Shown here piece after piece: positions 8,123 through 17,229 of a stretch of DNA of 64,000 nucleotides. A program made the translations under genes and the position numbers. Source of the DNA: Niveispirillum sp943370215. GTDB taxonomy: Bacteria > Pseudomonadota > Alphaproteobacteria > Azospirillales > Azospirillaceae. The first letter of the stretch is position 1; each line of letters starts with the position of its first letter. The notes beneath the pieces are model-generated. The model was given only the letters and a program-made list of their open reading frames with translations. It searched no databases and was not told the origin of the DNA. The stretch spans positions 1 through 64,000 of the forward strand of contig CALRQC020000028.1 in assembly GCA_943370215.1 (NCBI GenBank). The letters run 5' to 3'.

Positions 8123-9019
8123 CTATTCCAACAGGTTTTTTTCGCTGGCCTGGGCTGGCCATTCACCAACCGCCACGCGGTCACGCCCGCCCAGATCGCA
8201 AATGGTGGCCACAGCGTCCAATCCGGCCGCCCGGAACAGCTCCGCCACCGCCGGTCCCTGGTCGGCGCCATGTTCCATTGCCACCAGCGCGCCAGGGGCC
8301 GCCAGCCGAGCCAGATCGGGCAACAGCAGCCGGTAAGGACCCAGCCCGTCCGGTCCGCCGGCCAGCGCCCGCCAGGGTTCGAACCGCGCCACCTCCACCT
8401 GCAGACCGGCAATATCGGCATCGGGGATATAGGGCGGGTTGGAGACGATAATGTCAAAGCCCCCTCCCCCCAGCGCCGTCGCCCAATCCCCCGCCAGAAA
8501 CTGGGCGCGCTCCCCCAGCCCCAGCCTGTGGGCATTGCCGCGCGCCACGGCGGCAGCATCGGGCGACAAATCCACCCCCACCCCGGACGCCGTGCCATAT
8601 TCAGAGAGCAAAGCCAGCAGAATGGCCCCTGTCCCGGTGCCAAGATCAAGAATACGCCATGACCGGTCACGGCTTGGCCGACGCTTCAGCACGGTTTCAA
8701 CCAAGGTTTCCGTATCCGGGCGGGGGATCAGGGTTTCCGGCCCCAGCCGCAGTTCCAGGCCCCAGAATTCCCAATTGCCCAGGATGCGCTGGACCGGTTC
8801 CCGCGCGGCCCGCCGTTCCACCAGCCCGTCAAAATGCGCCAGCCGGTCGGCGGGCACGCGCAGCCCCTGCGGCCGGCGCAGGCGGCTGGTGGGGATACCA
8901 AAGGCTGCTTCGGCCAGATAGAGCAGGTCCAGCCGCGCCTCCTCCACGCCCAGCGCTGCCAGCCTTGCCTCTGCTGCCGCCAGCAGGGGGGAAAGCTCCA
9001 CATCGTTCGACATGCTCAT
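8123..9019 (-). CDS. prmC: Release factor glutamine methyltransferase
   Basis: Methylates the GGQ glutamine of peptide chain release factors using S-adenosylmethionine. Seen: helical N-terminal domain, SAM motif LDLGTGTGAILLAL and the substrate-amide motif NPPYIPD. 298 residues, slightly long for the family (about 280). Its ATG overlaps the stop of the upstream helicase gene (ATGA). prfA is not in the window. Confidence 0.95.
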   Translation of the reverse strand: MSMSNDVELSPLLAAAEARLAALGVEEARLDLLYLAEAAFGIPTSRLRRPQGLRVPADRLAHFDGLVERRAAREPVQRILGNWEFWGLELRLGPETLIPRPDTETLVETVLKRRPSRDRSWRILDLGTGTGAILLALLSEYGTASGVGVDLSPDAAAVARGNAHRLGLGERAQFLAGDWATALGGGGFDIIVSNPPYIPDADIAGLQVEVARFEPWRALAGGPDGLGPYRLLLPDLARLAAPGALVAMEHGADQGPAVAELFRAAGLDAVATICDLGGRDRVAVGEWPAQASEKNLLE

Positions 9020-11580
9020 TTCCTTGATCCCGCTTCCCGCAACCGGGCCAGGGCGGCGAAGGGATGGTTTTCATCCACCGGCGGGGCGGCGCGCTGGCGT
9101 TCCGCCTTGGCCTGGGTGGGGCGACGGCGCACCCAGGCGGGCGGCGATGGCGCCTCCCCCTCTGCCGGGGGGGGCTGGCGACGCTCGCGCCAGCCCAGTG
9201 CGGCCAGGATACCCGGCAATTCATCATTGGCGCAGGCCGCCAGCGGGGCCAGCCGGGCCAGATCGCTCAAGCGTCCATCGGCACCGCTGCGCCGCGCCAG
9301 TTCAGCCTCCAGCCGATCCACCATATCCATGCGGATGGCGCGCGGCCCCACCGGCAGATATCCTGCGGCCAGCAGCAACCCGTCGGCCAGATCCGGCCCG
9401 CGTGGCACGGAAATCCGCCCCGGCGGCGGCACCGGGGCCGGCAGGGGCGCCCCTTCCCGCACGGACCAGAGCAGGGCCAGCAGCGAAGCCGGGCGCGGCT
9501 TGGCGAGTGCGGGCAGGAAGACGCGGCTGAAGCCCAGCCGCACCCCATGATCGTAAAGCTGTTTGCGGGCGGGCTTGTCCAGGCTGTCGATCAGCGGGTC
9601 CAGCACCGGGCGGGGCAATTGCCCTGCGGCATCGGCCAGTTGATAGGCGATGCCGCGCGCCGGGCCGGACAGATCGGCATCGCGCAGCCGCAACAGGGCG
9701 GACAGGTCGCGCTTTATCCGTTCCTGCACGAAATCCAACAGTTTTTGCCGCGCCCGGTCACGTTGGCTGCCATCCAAAAGATCATTGCTGGTCAAACGCA
9801 CATCCGGGTGCAGCAGGTCGCGCCCTGCGGCCAGCCGGGCCAGCGGCACCTCCTGCCAGCGCAGCACCCCGTCGCTGCCCAGCGCCAGCGTGTCCGGCCC
9901 TGCCGCTTCCAGGGCTGCCACCCGGCGCGCCACCTCTTCCCGCAGCACGCGGCGGGCGGCGGTCATCAGGGTGGGGCGATCATCCTCCCCCACATCGGCT
10001 TCCATGGTGAAGGACAGGCCCGTCAGCGCGCCGACCCGGTGGCCTTCCACCATCACCACGCCTGCCGTATCGACATGGCCCAGCAAATCGCGCCCGTCGC
10101 GCAGTACCTTCACCAGCCCGGCCGATCGCTTGTCGACAAAGCGCTGGGTCAGCCGTTCATGCAGCGCGTCGGACAGCTTGTCCTCCACCGCGCGGGTCAG
10201 CCCCTGCCAGTGGCGGGCATCCTTCAACCAGTCGGGCCGGTGGGCCACATAGGTCCAGGTGCGCACATGGGCGATGCGGGCCACCAGCGCATCAATATCG
10301 CCTTCCACCTTGTCCAGCCGCTGCACCTGGGCGGCGATGAAATCGGTGGGCAGCCGCCCGCCCGGCGCCATCAGATGGTGATAAATCTGGGCCAGCAGCT
10401 TGGTATGGGCATCCGTCATGGTCTTGCGGAAATCGGGGATCTGGCAGACCTCCCAAAGCTGTTTCACCCCGCCGGGCCGGCGGGTCAGTCCCATCAACTC
10501 GCCATCTTGGGCCAGCGCCTGCAAGGCCAACTGGTCATCGGCTGGGCGCGCGCGCAGCAGCAGGGGCGAGGGGGGCCGCGCCTCCAGCGTGCGAATCAAC
10601 CCCTCCACGGAGCGTAAATCCAGGTCAGAATTGCGCCAGGTCAGGTTGGTCAGCGGCTGGAATTCGTGGTTTTCCACGGCCTGGATGGTCTGTTCATCCA
10701 GCGGCGAGCAGTCCCAGGTGGTGCCAAAGGTGCCGTCACTCTGGTGGCGGCCCGCCCGGCCGCCGATCTGCGCCACCTCTGGTGCTGTCAGCCGGCGGGG
10801 GCGGTGACCATCGAACTTGGACAGCCGGGCAAACCAGACATGGTCCACATCCATGTTCAGGCCCATGCCGATGGCGTCTGTCGCCACCAGATAATCCACG
10901 TCCCCGGCCTGATACATGGCCACCTGGGCATTGCGGGTACGGGGGCTGAGCGCCCCCATCACCACCGCCGTGCCGCCGCGCGAGCGGCGGACCATTTCGG
11001 CCAACTGATACACTTCCGTCACCGAAAAGGCGGTGATGGCGCTGCGCGGCGGCAGCTTGGTCAGCTTCTTGTGCCCGCCATAGGTCAGTCGGGAGAAGCG
11101 GGGGCGGGAGATGATCTCCACCTTGGGGATCAGTTTCTGGATCAGCGGGCGGATCATGTCGGAGCCGAGGAACATCGTCTCCTCCCCGCCGCGCGCGTGC
11201 AGCAGCCGGTCGGTGAAGATGTGCCCGCGCTCATCATCGGCGCAAAGCTGGATTTCATCCACACACAGGAACTGCACGCTGCGGTCCAGCGGCATACTCT
11301 CCACGGTGCAGACCCAGTAACGCGGGGAAGAGGGGATGATCTTCTCCTCCCCCGTCACCAGGGCGACATGCGCCTCCCCTTTCAGCTTCACCAGCTTTTC
11401 ATAGTTCTCCCGCGCCAGCAGGCGCAGGGGAAAGCCGATCATGCCGGTGCGATGAGCGGCCATCCGCTCCATCGCCAGATAGGTCTTGCCGGTGTTGGTG
11501 GGGCCCAGCACGGCAATCACCCGGCCCTGTTGGGTGGCAAGCGGGAAGGCCGGATGGACGGATGGCGGATGCGCGTTCAT
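9016..11580 (-). CDS. Suv3-like DEAD/DEAH-type RNA helicase
   Basis: 854 residues from the ATG at 11580. The N-terminal helicase core has Walker A GPTNTGKT, the DEIQ motif (CVDEIQLC) in place of DEAD, and the C-terminal helicase motif QIGGRAGRH. This matches mitochondrial Suv3-type helicases common in Alphaproteobacteria. A long C-terminal part ends in a proline/arginine-rich tail that probably binds RNA. An 87-residue upstream extension is possible in frame but begins inside the divergent neighbour and shows no similarity. Coupled to prmC by overlap. An RNA decay or processing role is inferred from the family. Confidence 0.92.
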   Translation of the reverse strand: MNAHPPSVHPAFPLATQQGRVIAVLGPTNTGKTYLAMERMAAHRTGMIGFPLRLLARENYEKLVKLKGEAHVALVTGEEKIIPSSPRYWVCTVESMPLDRSVQFLCVDEIQLCADDERGHIFTDRLLHARGGEETMFLGSDMIRPLIQKLIPKVEIISRPRFSRLTYGGHKKLTKLPPRSAITAFSVTEVYQLAEMVRRSRGGTAVVMGALSPRTRNAQVAMYQAGDVDYLVATDAIGMGLNMDVDHVWFARLSKFDGHRPRRLTAPEVAQIGGRAGRHQSDGTFGTTWDCSPLDEQTIQAVENHEFQPLTNLTWRNSDLDLRSVEGLIRTLEARPPSPLLLRARPADDQLALQALAQDGELMGLTRRPGGVKQLWEVCQIPDFRKTMTDAHTKLLAQIYHHLMAPGGRLPTDFIAAQVQRLDKVEGDIDALVARIAHVRTWTYVAHRPDWLKDARHWQGLTRAVEDKLSDALHERLTQRFVDKRSAGLVKVLRDGRDLLGHVDTAGVVMVEGHRVGALTGLSFTMEADVGEDDRPTLMTAARRVLREEVARRVAALEAAGPDTLALGSDGVLRWQEVPLARLAAGRDLLHPDVRLTSNDLLDGSQRDRARQKLLDFVQERIKRDLSALLRLRDADLSGPARGIAYQLADAAGQLPRPVLDPLIDSLDKPARKQLYDHGVRLGFSRVFLPALAKPRPASLLALLWSVREGAPLPAPVPPPGRISVPRGPDLADGLLLAAGYLPVGPRAIRMDMVDRLEAELARRSGADGRLSDLARLAPLAACANDELPGILAALGWRERRQPPPAEGEAPSPPAWVRRRPTQAKAERQRAAPPVDENHPFAALARLREAGSRK

Positions 11581-11680
11581 ACCCCTATGGATGGGCGGGC
11601 CGGCGCGATAATGCAAGAGGCCCCGCGATGGCCCCAGACCCGCCATAGAATCGCCACGCCAGCCCACCATTTCAGGTTCC

Positions 11681-13120
11681 ATGCGACAGATATTCCGCCA
11701 TATCACCCGCGCCGCCCCCGCCCTGCTGCTGGTGGCCGGGCTGTCATTGCTGGCCCCCCAGGCGCTGGCCCAGGCCACCCCTGCCGGTGCCGCCAATCTG
11801 GAACGGCTGATCCAGGACCGGTTGAAGGCCGCCACCAGCAACGAGCCGGACCAGTTCCGCCTGGAAAGGGTGCCGGAGGTGCAGGTGACGGCCCAGGGCG
11901 ACGTCTACGCCGTCAGCCTGCCCAAGCTGCGGGTGCTGACCGATGGCGGCTGGCTGCTGGAAGCCCCGGTGGTGGAGGCGGAGGTGAAGCCCCTGCCCGA
12001 TGGCGGCTGGGATGTGGAAGCCAGCATCCCGCAACCGCTGTCGGTGTTCAGCGAACGCGGCTTCCGCGCCGGCGATCTGACCATCGGCCAGCAGAAACTG
12101 CACGCCCGCTGGTCAGGCGATGGCTATCTGCTGAATGCGGCCGACCTGTCCCTGGCCAATGTCGCCTTCCACCCCACCAGCGGGGGCGGCCTGTTCAATC
12201 TGGCCAGTCTAGCGCTGAAGCTGGAACCGGCGCGCGTGACCGGTGACGCCTGGACGGGGATTTTCAATCTGGCCCTGGGCGGGCTGAACTTTCAGGCTCC
12301 AACGGGGATGGAGAAGATCACCCTGCAGAAGCTGCGCCTGCGCGGCGATGCGGCGGGGCTGGATCTGACCAAATTCGCCCAGGCCAGCCGCATCTGGCGG
12401 GGCGGTGGCCTGCCCACCGCCAACCAGTTGGAACGGCTGGCCACGGCCCTGAAGCTGGAACTTGATCTGGCCGGTTATCAGCAGGTGCATAATGATGGCC
12501 GCCGCACCAAGCTGGACAGCGGCGGCGGCACCTTGGCGCTGGATGGCTTGTCCGGCGACCGGGCCGGGATGCGGCTGGATTGGCGCCATGCCGGGCTGGA
12601 CCGACGCGGCGCCGATATCGATCCTGCGCAGGTACCCGCCACGGCCGATATTGCCTTGAATGGCACCCACCTGCCACCGGCCCCGCTGCTGGCAGTCCTG
12701 GCCGCCTATGCCGGCGATCACGCTGACGGACCACGCAAAGCCACGCGCGAACAATTGTTCGCCGCCATGCAGATGGCAGGCTCCACCCTGAATATTGACC
12801 GGCTTTTCTTGAAAAACCCCCAGACAAGCGTGACCAGTAATGGTGCTTTCAAGTTTTCCAGCCAAAATCCACGCGGCATGACCGGGCAGGCCGATTTGTC
12901 GATGAGTGGTATCGACCGGCTGATCGCCGCCATCCAGGCCGCTGGCGGGTCAAAGGCGGCGGGCACGGCCATCGCGCTTTACGCGGTGCAGGGGTTGGGC
13001 CAGCCGGAACAGGGGGCGGATGGCATCAGCCACCGCTATCAACTGCAAATCCTGCCCGATGGGCGGATCATGCTGAATGGCAATGACATGCAAAATGTGG
13101 CCGGCCTGCTGACCCGATAA
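11681..13120 (+). CDS. Exported DUF2125/AsmA-like protein of unknown function
   Basis: 479 residues. A signal peptide (HITRAAPALLLVAGLSLLAPQALA, shown in part) is cleaved about residue 31, so the protein is exported. The rest has repeated beta-rich stretches with many LTIG/LNID/LDGL patterns, like DUF2125 or DUF945 periplasmic proteins; assignment to one of these is tentative. Divergent from the helicase gene, about 100 bp apart. The repeat copy B begins two bases after its stop. Confidence 0.8.
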   Translation: MRQIFRHITRAAPALLLVAGLSLLAPQALAQATPAGAANLERLIQDRLKAATSNEPDQFRLERVPEVQVTAQGDVYAVSLPKLRVLTDGGWLLEAPVVEAEVKPLPDGGWDVEASIPQPLSVFSERGFRAGDLTIGQQKLHARWSGDGYLLNAADLSLANVAFHPTSGGGLFNLASLALKLEPARVTGDAWTGIFNLALGGLNFQAPTGMEKITLQKLRLRGDAAGLDLTKFAQASRIWRGGGLPTANQLERLATALKLELDLAGYQQVHNDGRRTKLDSGGGTLALDGLSGDRAGMRLDWRHAGLDRRGADIDPAQVPATADIALNGTHLPPAPLLAVLAAYAGDHADGPRKATREQLFAAMQMAGSTLNIDRLFLKNPQTSVTSNGAFKFSSQNPRGMTGQADLSMSGIDRLIAAIQAAGGSKAAGTAIALYAVQGLGQPEQGADGISHRYQLQILPDGRIMLNGNDMQNVAGLLTR

Positions 13121-13121
13121 T

Positions 13122-13267
13122 ACCAAGGGTCATGGGACATGACCCTTGGTGGCCAGCGACCGCTGGCCCGCGGGCACGTGCCCGCGCAAGCCCAAGCTGC
13201 CGGAGGCAGCGCCCGGCGCTTGAGGGCGCAGGTAAATACCAAGAGCATGATCCATGGCTCTTGGTAT
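13122..13267 (-). repeat. Multi-hairpin intergenic repeat, copy B (146 bp, reverse)
   Basis: Same architecture as copy A read in reverse. ACCAAGGGTCATG/CATGACCCTTGGT (13122-13150); GGCCAGCG/CGCTGGCC (13151-13168); palindrome CGCGGGCACGTGCCCGCG (13169-13186); GCTGCC/GGCAGC (13196-13210); ATACCAAGAG/CTCTTGGTAT with inner CATG pair (13236-13267). Exactly 146 bp, as copy A. Located between convergent genes. Confidence 0.92.
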
Positions 13268-13280
13268 AAGAGGGGGTAAC

Positions 13281-13322
13281 ATGAAAAACCCCGCCCGGCA
13301 GCCGCTGGGCGGGGTTTTTCAT
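13281..13322. terminator. Strong bidirectional intrinsic terminator
   Basis: A perfect 16-bp stem (13281-13296 with 13307-13322) around a 10-base loop. The GC core AACCCCGCCC is flanked by A5 on one side and T5 on the other, so it works on both strands between the convergent exported-protein and bactofilin genes. Confidence 0.9.
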
Positions 13323-13327
13323 GGGCT

Positions 13328-13363
13328 GGCCACCCCCACCCCCAAAAAGGGATGGGGGTGGCC
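13328..13363. terminator. Second hairpin next to the bactofilin stop
   Basis: GGCCACCCCCA (13328-13338) pairs perfectly with TGGGGGTGGCC (13353-13363). It directly adjoins the terminator at 13281-13322 and has no T run of its own, so its role is uncertain. Confidence 0.5.
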
Positions 13364-13372
13364 GTGTCCCGA

Positions 13373-14125
13373 TCATTCCGCCACGCCGCTATCGGCTGCC
13401 GTCGGGCCCGAGACATAGGCGGGGGCCTTGGCGGCGGTGCCGGTCAGCACCTCCACGGTGCCGGAAAGCTGGCCACCATTTTCCACTTCCAGCGTGCCAT
13501 AGCGGATATTGCCCTGGATCTTGCCGGTGGCGCGCACCTTCAGGGTGCCCCGCACGGTGATATCGCCTTCAAAGCGGCCACCAATATCGGCATCGTCGAT
13601 TTCTACCGAACCCTTGAACAGGCCGGTATCGGCGATTTCCACGATCCGGCCGTCGCGCAGCTTGGCTTCCACCGTGCCTTCCACCACCAGCACGTCGCAG
13701 GCGGCAATCTCACCCGACAGGCTGATATCGCGGCCGACGATCAGCTTGCGCATCTCCGTCGCCGGGGTAGCGCTGTCACCGCTGGGGGTGGCGCGCTTGG
13801 GCGGGGTGCCGGGGATATCCACCACGCGGCGCGGAATGTCCGACTTCAGCGCCGCACCGGGAGCCGTACCGGGGGCGGGACTGGTGGAGAAGGGCGTGTT
13901 CATCGATGGCCTCGTACTGGTTTCAGAACCCGGGCTGGGCGTGGTGGGGCTGACGAAAGGCGAATAGGCGCTGCGTTCCCCGGTTGCGGGGGATGCCGGG
14001 GGGACGGGCGGTTCGACCGCAGCCGCGAAACCGGAACCGCCGCCGCTTGCCGGCGCCGGCTCAGGGACAGGCGGTGGCGGTTCCGGCTTGACGGGCATGG
14101 TAGGCGGTTTCTGGCGTCGGAACAT
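13373..14125 (-). CDS. Bactofilin, polymer-forming cytoskeletal protein
   Basis: 250 residues. The first 125 or so are proline/serine/threonine-rich and disordered. The C-terminal half is the bactofilin beta-helix: repeating glycine-spaced strands such as LIVGRDISLSGEIAACDVL, VEGTVEA, GRFEGDITVRGTLKV and GKIQGNIRYGTLEVENG. Family members self-assemble into filaments without nucleotide and often place cell-wall enzymes at specific sites. No metallopeptidase partner gene is adjacent. The N-terminal tail is longer than in typical bactofilins. Confidence 0.93.
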   Translation of the reverse strand: MFRRQKPPTMPVKPEPPPPVPEPAPASGGGSGFAAAVEPPVPPASPATGERSAYSPFVSPTTPSPGSETSTRPSMNTPFSTSPAPGTAPGAALKSDIPRRVVDIPGTPPKRATPSGDSATPATEMRKLIVGRDISLSGEIAACDVLVVEGTVEAKLRDGRIVEIADTGLFKGSVEIDDADIGGRFEGDITVRGTLKVRATGKIQGNIRYGTLEVENGGQLSGTVEVLTGTAAKAPAYVSGPTAADSGVAE

Positions 14126-14196
14126 GGTGGAAGAGTCCCTGATCTCGCGTCAACGGGCGGTACTGGCGCCCCGGTGATCGTGCCTGCAAATGGTTA

Positions 14197-14892
14197 TCAC
14201 ATCTCCGTCCGACGCACATCCGCCGCCGGCGGCAAGGAACGTCGGATCTGTTCGAAAAGATGCACCATGAAGGCAGCGGCCACGACGGGCACGACAAGAT
14301 TCACGATCGGCAGTGACGAAATAAAGGCAATAATGACGCCTGCCGCAAAAAGTCTCAGCTTTTCCCGCGAGCGTAGCCAGCGCACGCCCTGTTTGTTCAG
14401 CCGCCGCGCGGCCACCAGTTCGTAATATTCCCGCCCGATCAGATAGCCATTGACCAGGAAATAGACGAACAGATTAAGGACCGGCACAAAATAAAGCGGC
14501 AGGGCCACCAGGTTCAACAGCAGCACCAATCCCAGAAACTGCAGGCTTTCCAGAACGGAACGCCAGAGCGGAATCTCCTGCGCCGGCCCCAGATGGGGGT
14601 AATGCCGGCGCTCCACCGCCTCCACGATACCATCCAGCATCAGGGACGAAATGGCCACCGTGACAGCGGGGAACATCATCCAGGCCAAGAACAGCCCGGC
14701 CACCCCGCCCAGCAGGTCGATTCCCGTATCCAGCCATGGGATATCGAAAAAGCTGGTATGGGCCAGCGCCCAGCCAAACCCGCCCAACAGCAAGGCGAAC
14801 AGAACAAGGCTGCCCAGGATGGACAGGATGATGGTGCGGGTGAATGCCTTGTCCGGCAATTGCAGGATGGCGCGTGTCAGATGGGCAATCAT
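14197..14892 (-). CDS. EI24/CysZ-like multi-pass membrane protein
   Basis: 231 residues with about five or six hydrophobic helices. The conserved region around LVNGYLIGREYYELVAARR is typical of EI24-domain (CysZ-like) proteins, some of which import sulfate. Start at the ATG 14892 with AGGA just upstream. A sulfate role is not shown by context, since no sulfate-assimilation genes are nearby. Confidence 0.85.
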   Translation of the reverse strand: MIAHLTRAILQLPDKAFTRTIILSILGSLVLFALLLGGFGWALAHTSFFDIPWLDTGIDLLGGVAGLFLAWMMFPAVTVAISSLMLDGIVEAVERRHYPHLGPAQEIPLWRSVLESLQFLGLVLLLNLVALPLYFVPVLNLFVYFLVNGYLIGREYYELVAARRLNKQGVRWLRSREKLRLFAAGVIIAFISSLPIVNLVVPVVAAAFMVHLFEQIRRSLPPAADVRRTEM

Positions 14893-14958
14893 CAAGTCCT
14901 ATGCATCCCCGTCAGCCATCCATGCGTCGCAAATGTCCATATGGGTATCAGGCCGCAC

Positions 14959-14986
14959 TTGCCGCAAGGGCCACGATGTCTATACT
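14959..14986 (+). promoter_or_regulatory. Candidate sigma-70-type promoter for the PfkB kinase gene
   Basis: TTGCCG at 14959-14964 and TATACT at 14981-14986 with a 16-base spacer, about 35 bases before the GTG start. Read by eye only. Confidence 0.45.
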
Positions 14987-15020
14987 CGCCGCCAATTTAC
15001 CTGATTTTTGGAGAATCTTC

Positions 15021-16007
15021 GTGACGACTGCGTATGATGTCGTGGGTATCGGCAATGCCATCGTGGATGTGATCGCCAAGGCTGATGAGGCGTTCCTGAC
15101 CGCCAATGGCATGGCCAAAAGCGGGATGCGTCTGATCGACGCCGCGCAGTCCGAAGAACTGTACAACAAGATGGGGCCGGGGCTGGAAATGTCCGGCGGG
15201 TCGGCCGGCAACACCATGGCCGGCATTGCCGGCCTGGGTGGCAAGGGCGCCTTCATCGGCAAGGTCGCGCATGACCAGTTGGGCAAGGTCTACCGCCACG
15301 ATATCCGCGCCGTCGGCGTGCGCTTTGACACGCCCGACCTGACCGATGGCACGCCCACCGGCACCTGCCTGATCCTGGTGACGCCGGATGCGCACCGCAC
15401 CATGAACACCTTCCTGGGTGCCTGCCAGTTGCTGACGCCGGAGGATATCGATCCGGCCCTGATCCAGTCGGCCCAGGTGACGTACCTGGAAGGCTATCTG
15501 TGGGATCCGCCGGCCGCCAAGGAAGCCTTCCTGAAGGCCGCCAAGCTGGCGCATGAGGCCGGGCGCAAGGTGGCCCTGTCGTTGTCCGATGCCTTCTGCG
15601 TGCATCGCCACCATGAAAGCTTCCTGGAACTGGTGCGCGACCATATCGACATCCTGTTCGCCAATGAAAGCGAGATCACGGCCCTTTACGGCGGCGATTT
15701 CGACAGCGCCGCCGCCGCCGCCCAGCGCGATGTTGAACTGGTCGTACTGACCAAGGGCGAACAGGGCGCCTATGTCTTCACCGGCGGCCAGCGCTACCAT
15801 GTGGATGCCGAGCCGGTGGCCCAGGTGGTGGATACCACCGGGGCCGGTGACCTGTTCGCTGCCGGCTTCCTGTTTGGCTATACCAATTGCCGTGACCCGG
15901 AAAGCTGCGCCCGCCTGGGGGCCATCTGCGCCGGTGAGATTATCAGCCATTACGGCGCCCGTTCGGAAGCCAATCTGGCCGAACTGGTGAAGGCCAAGGG
16001 GCTGTAA
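15021..16007 (+). CDS. PfkB-family carbohydrate kinase, probable adenosine kinase
   Basis: 328 residues. Ribokinase fold with the signature DTTGAGDLFAAGFLFG near the C terminus (catalytic Asp and anion hole) and an N-terminal GGSAGNTMAG substrate loop. Alphaproteobacterial proteins of this type phosphorylate adenosine; other sugar substrates cannot be excluded. The start is GTG at 15021, supported by GGAG 7 bases upstream. Divergent from the EI24 gene. Confidence 0.92.
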   Translation: MTTAYDVVGIGNAIVDVIAKADEAFLTANGMAKSGMRLIDAAQSEELYNKMGPGLEMSGGSAGNTMAGIAGLGGKGAFIGKVAHDQLGKVYRHDIRAVGVRFDTPDLTDGTPTGTCLILVTPDAHRTMNTFLGACQLLTPEDIDPALIQSAQVTYLEGYLWDPPAAKEAFLKAAKLAHEAGRKVALSLSDAFCVHRHHESFLELVRDHIDILFANESEITALYGGDFDSAAAAAQRDVELVVLTKGEQGAYVFTGGQRYHVDAEPVAQVVDTTGAGDLFAAGFLFGYTNCRDPESCARLGAICAGEIISHYGARSEANLAELVKAKGL

Positions 16008-16034
16008 GCGCTGGCGCGTTGCGTTGTGCGGTTG

Positions 16035-16069
16035 AAAGGGGGCGGTCCGATGGGGCCGCCCCCTTTTTT
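16035..16069. terminator. Intrinsic terminator between convergent genes
   Basis: AAAGGGGGCGGTCC pairs with GGGCCGCCCCCTTT (one G-T pair) across GATG and is followed by T6 on the plus strand. It closes the kinase gene and probably also the FIST gene on the other strand. Confidence 0.88.
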
Positions 16070-16089
16070 CGTTTGGGGAGAGGCGTTCC

Positions 16090-17223
16090 TCACAAAAACA
16101 GCGTCAACACCCCTGTGTAACCATAGAGCTGCGCATTCGATATCTCCCCGCCGGCGAAATAGCCGGTCAGGGGGAAATCGCCCAGATGCTGGCGGATCAG
16201 GCCCAGTTCCACCCCATCGGTGCCGAACAGGTTGCGGCCACGGGCCACGCAACTGATATAGATGCCGCCCTGCACCGGGCCGGACAGACGGCGCTTCACC
16301 TGTTCCAGCATCCGTTCCAGGTCCGCCAGGGCCGCATCGCGGTCGCGGCGGCAGAACAGGATGGGTTGGCCATTATTGAGGTTTTCCCCAATGGCAATCC
16401 AGCCGCGCTCCAGATCAATGGCGGTCAGATTACGCATCAGATAATCGCCGCGATCAAAACCCTGGATGGGCAGGCCGGCAAAGACCAATCCACCGACACG
16501 CCGCAGATCGCCTGCCAGTTCCGGGCCGATATCCTGCTTGAAGACATCCAGTGCCGGCCTGCCGTCAATCTCCATCACCACATGTTTTTCGGCGCGGGTG
16601 ATGGTGTGGATGCCGCCCAGAACAGTTGACCCTTGGGTCAATCCGGTGACCACCGGGACGTCGGCATCGAACAGCACGCCACCCACGCCTTCACCGCTGA
16701 CCAGGGGGCCGGCGGCCAGTGCCTGTTCCCCCCGTGATGCCGTCAGCCCACCGACCAGGAAACAGCCGGTTCGCCCAGCCAGATCGGTCAGCAGATCGGG
16801 CAGCCGGGCATGGCGCGGATCGCCATGCACCAGCCCCAGCAGGGGCGCATGGTCGCGCAGCCAGGGTTCCAGGCTGGACAGCGGCACGGTGGCGTCGGTC
16901 AGCGGCGGCAAGGCGGCAAAGCTGCCTTCGTCGAACCGGCCCAGCAGTACCGACACGGCGGGCTGGTCGAACAGTTCCACCGATCCTGCACAGACACCCA
17001 GCCCCACGGTGCCCACCCAGTCGCGCACGCCGGTGACACCGCGCAGCAGGGTGACAATGCTGGAAAACTGGTCGGCCAGCGCATCGGTGACATAGACGAT
17101 GCCCAGATTGGCACCTTGGATCAGGGGCAGCCCATCCAGACAGGCCTTGGCGGCCTGCGACCAGTCCGGCCCGATGCCCAGGCTGCTGGCAAAGCGGGGG
17201 GTCTGCACCGGCATATCTTCCAT
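16090..17223 (-). CDS. FIST-domain sensory protein
   Basis: 377 residues with FIST N and FIST C domains, predicted small-ligand sensors often linked to signal transduction. Seen: the N-terminal block GIVYVTDALADQFSSIV, the central GRTGCFLVGGLTASRG and the C-terminal block GGIYISCVARGRNLFG with TGYFAGGEI. Starts at ATG 17223 (a GTG at 17229 is possible), just beyond the stop of the esterase gene, so the two are probably cotranscribed. No kinase or cyclase is attached. Confidence 0.9.
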   Translation of the reverse strand: MEDMPVQTPRFASSLGIGPDWSQAAKACLDGLPLIQGANLGIVYVTDALADQFSSIVTLLRGVTGVRDWVGTVGLGVCAGSVELFDQPAVSVLLGRFDEGSFAALPPLTDATVPLSSLEPWLRDHAPLLGLVHGDPRHARLPDLLTDLAGRTGCFLVGGLTASRGEQALAAGPLVSGEGVGGVLFDADVPVVTGLTQGSTVLGGIHTITRAEKHVVMEIDGRPALDVFKQDIGPELAGDLRRVGGLVFAGLPIQGFDRGDYLMRNLTAIDLERGWIAIGENLNNGQPILFCRRDRDAALADLERMLEQVKRRLSGPVQGGIYISCVARGRNLFGTDGVELGLIRQHLGDFPLTGYFAGGEISNAQLYGYTGVLTLFL

Positions 17224-17229
17224 GATCAC

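Noticed and set aside
9064..10617. Long plus-strand frame of 517 codons across the helicase
   Set aside because: Antisense to the Suv3-like helicase, whose motifs are clear; the plus-strand translation has no domain.
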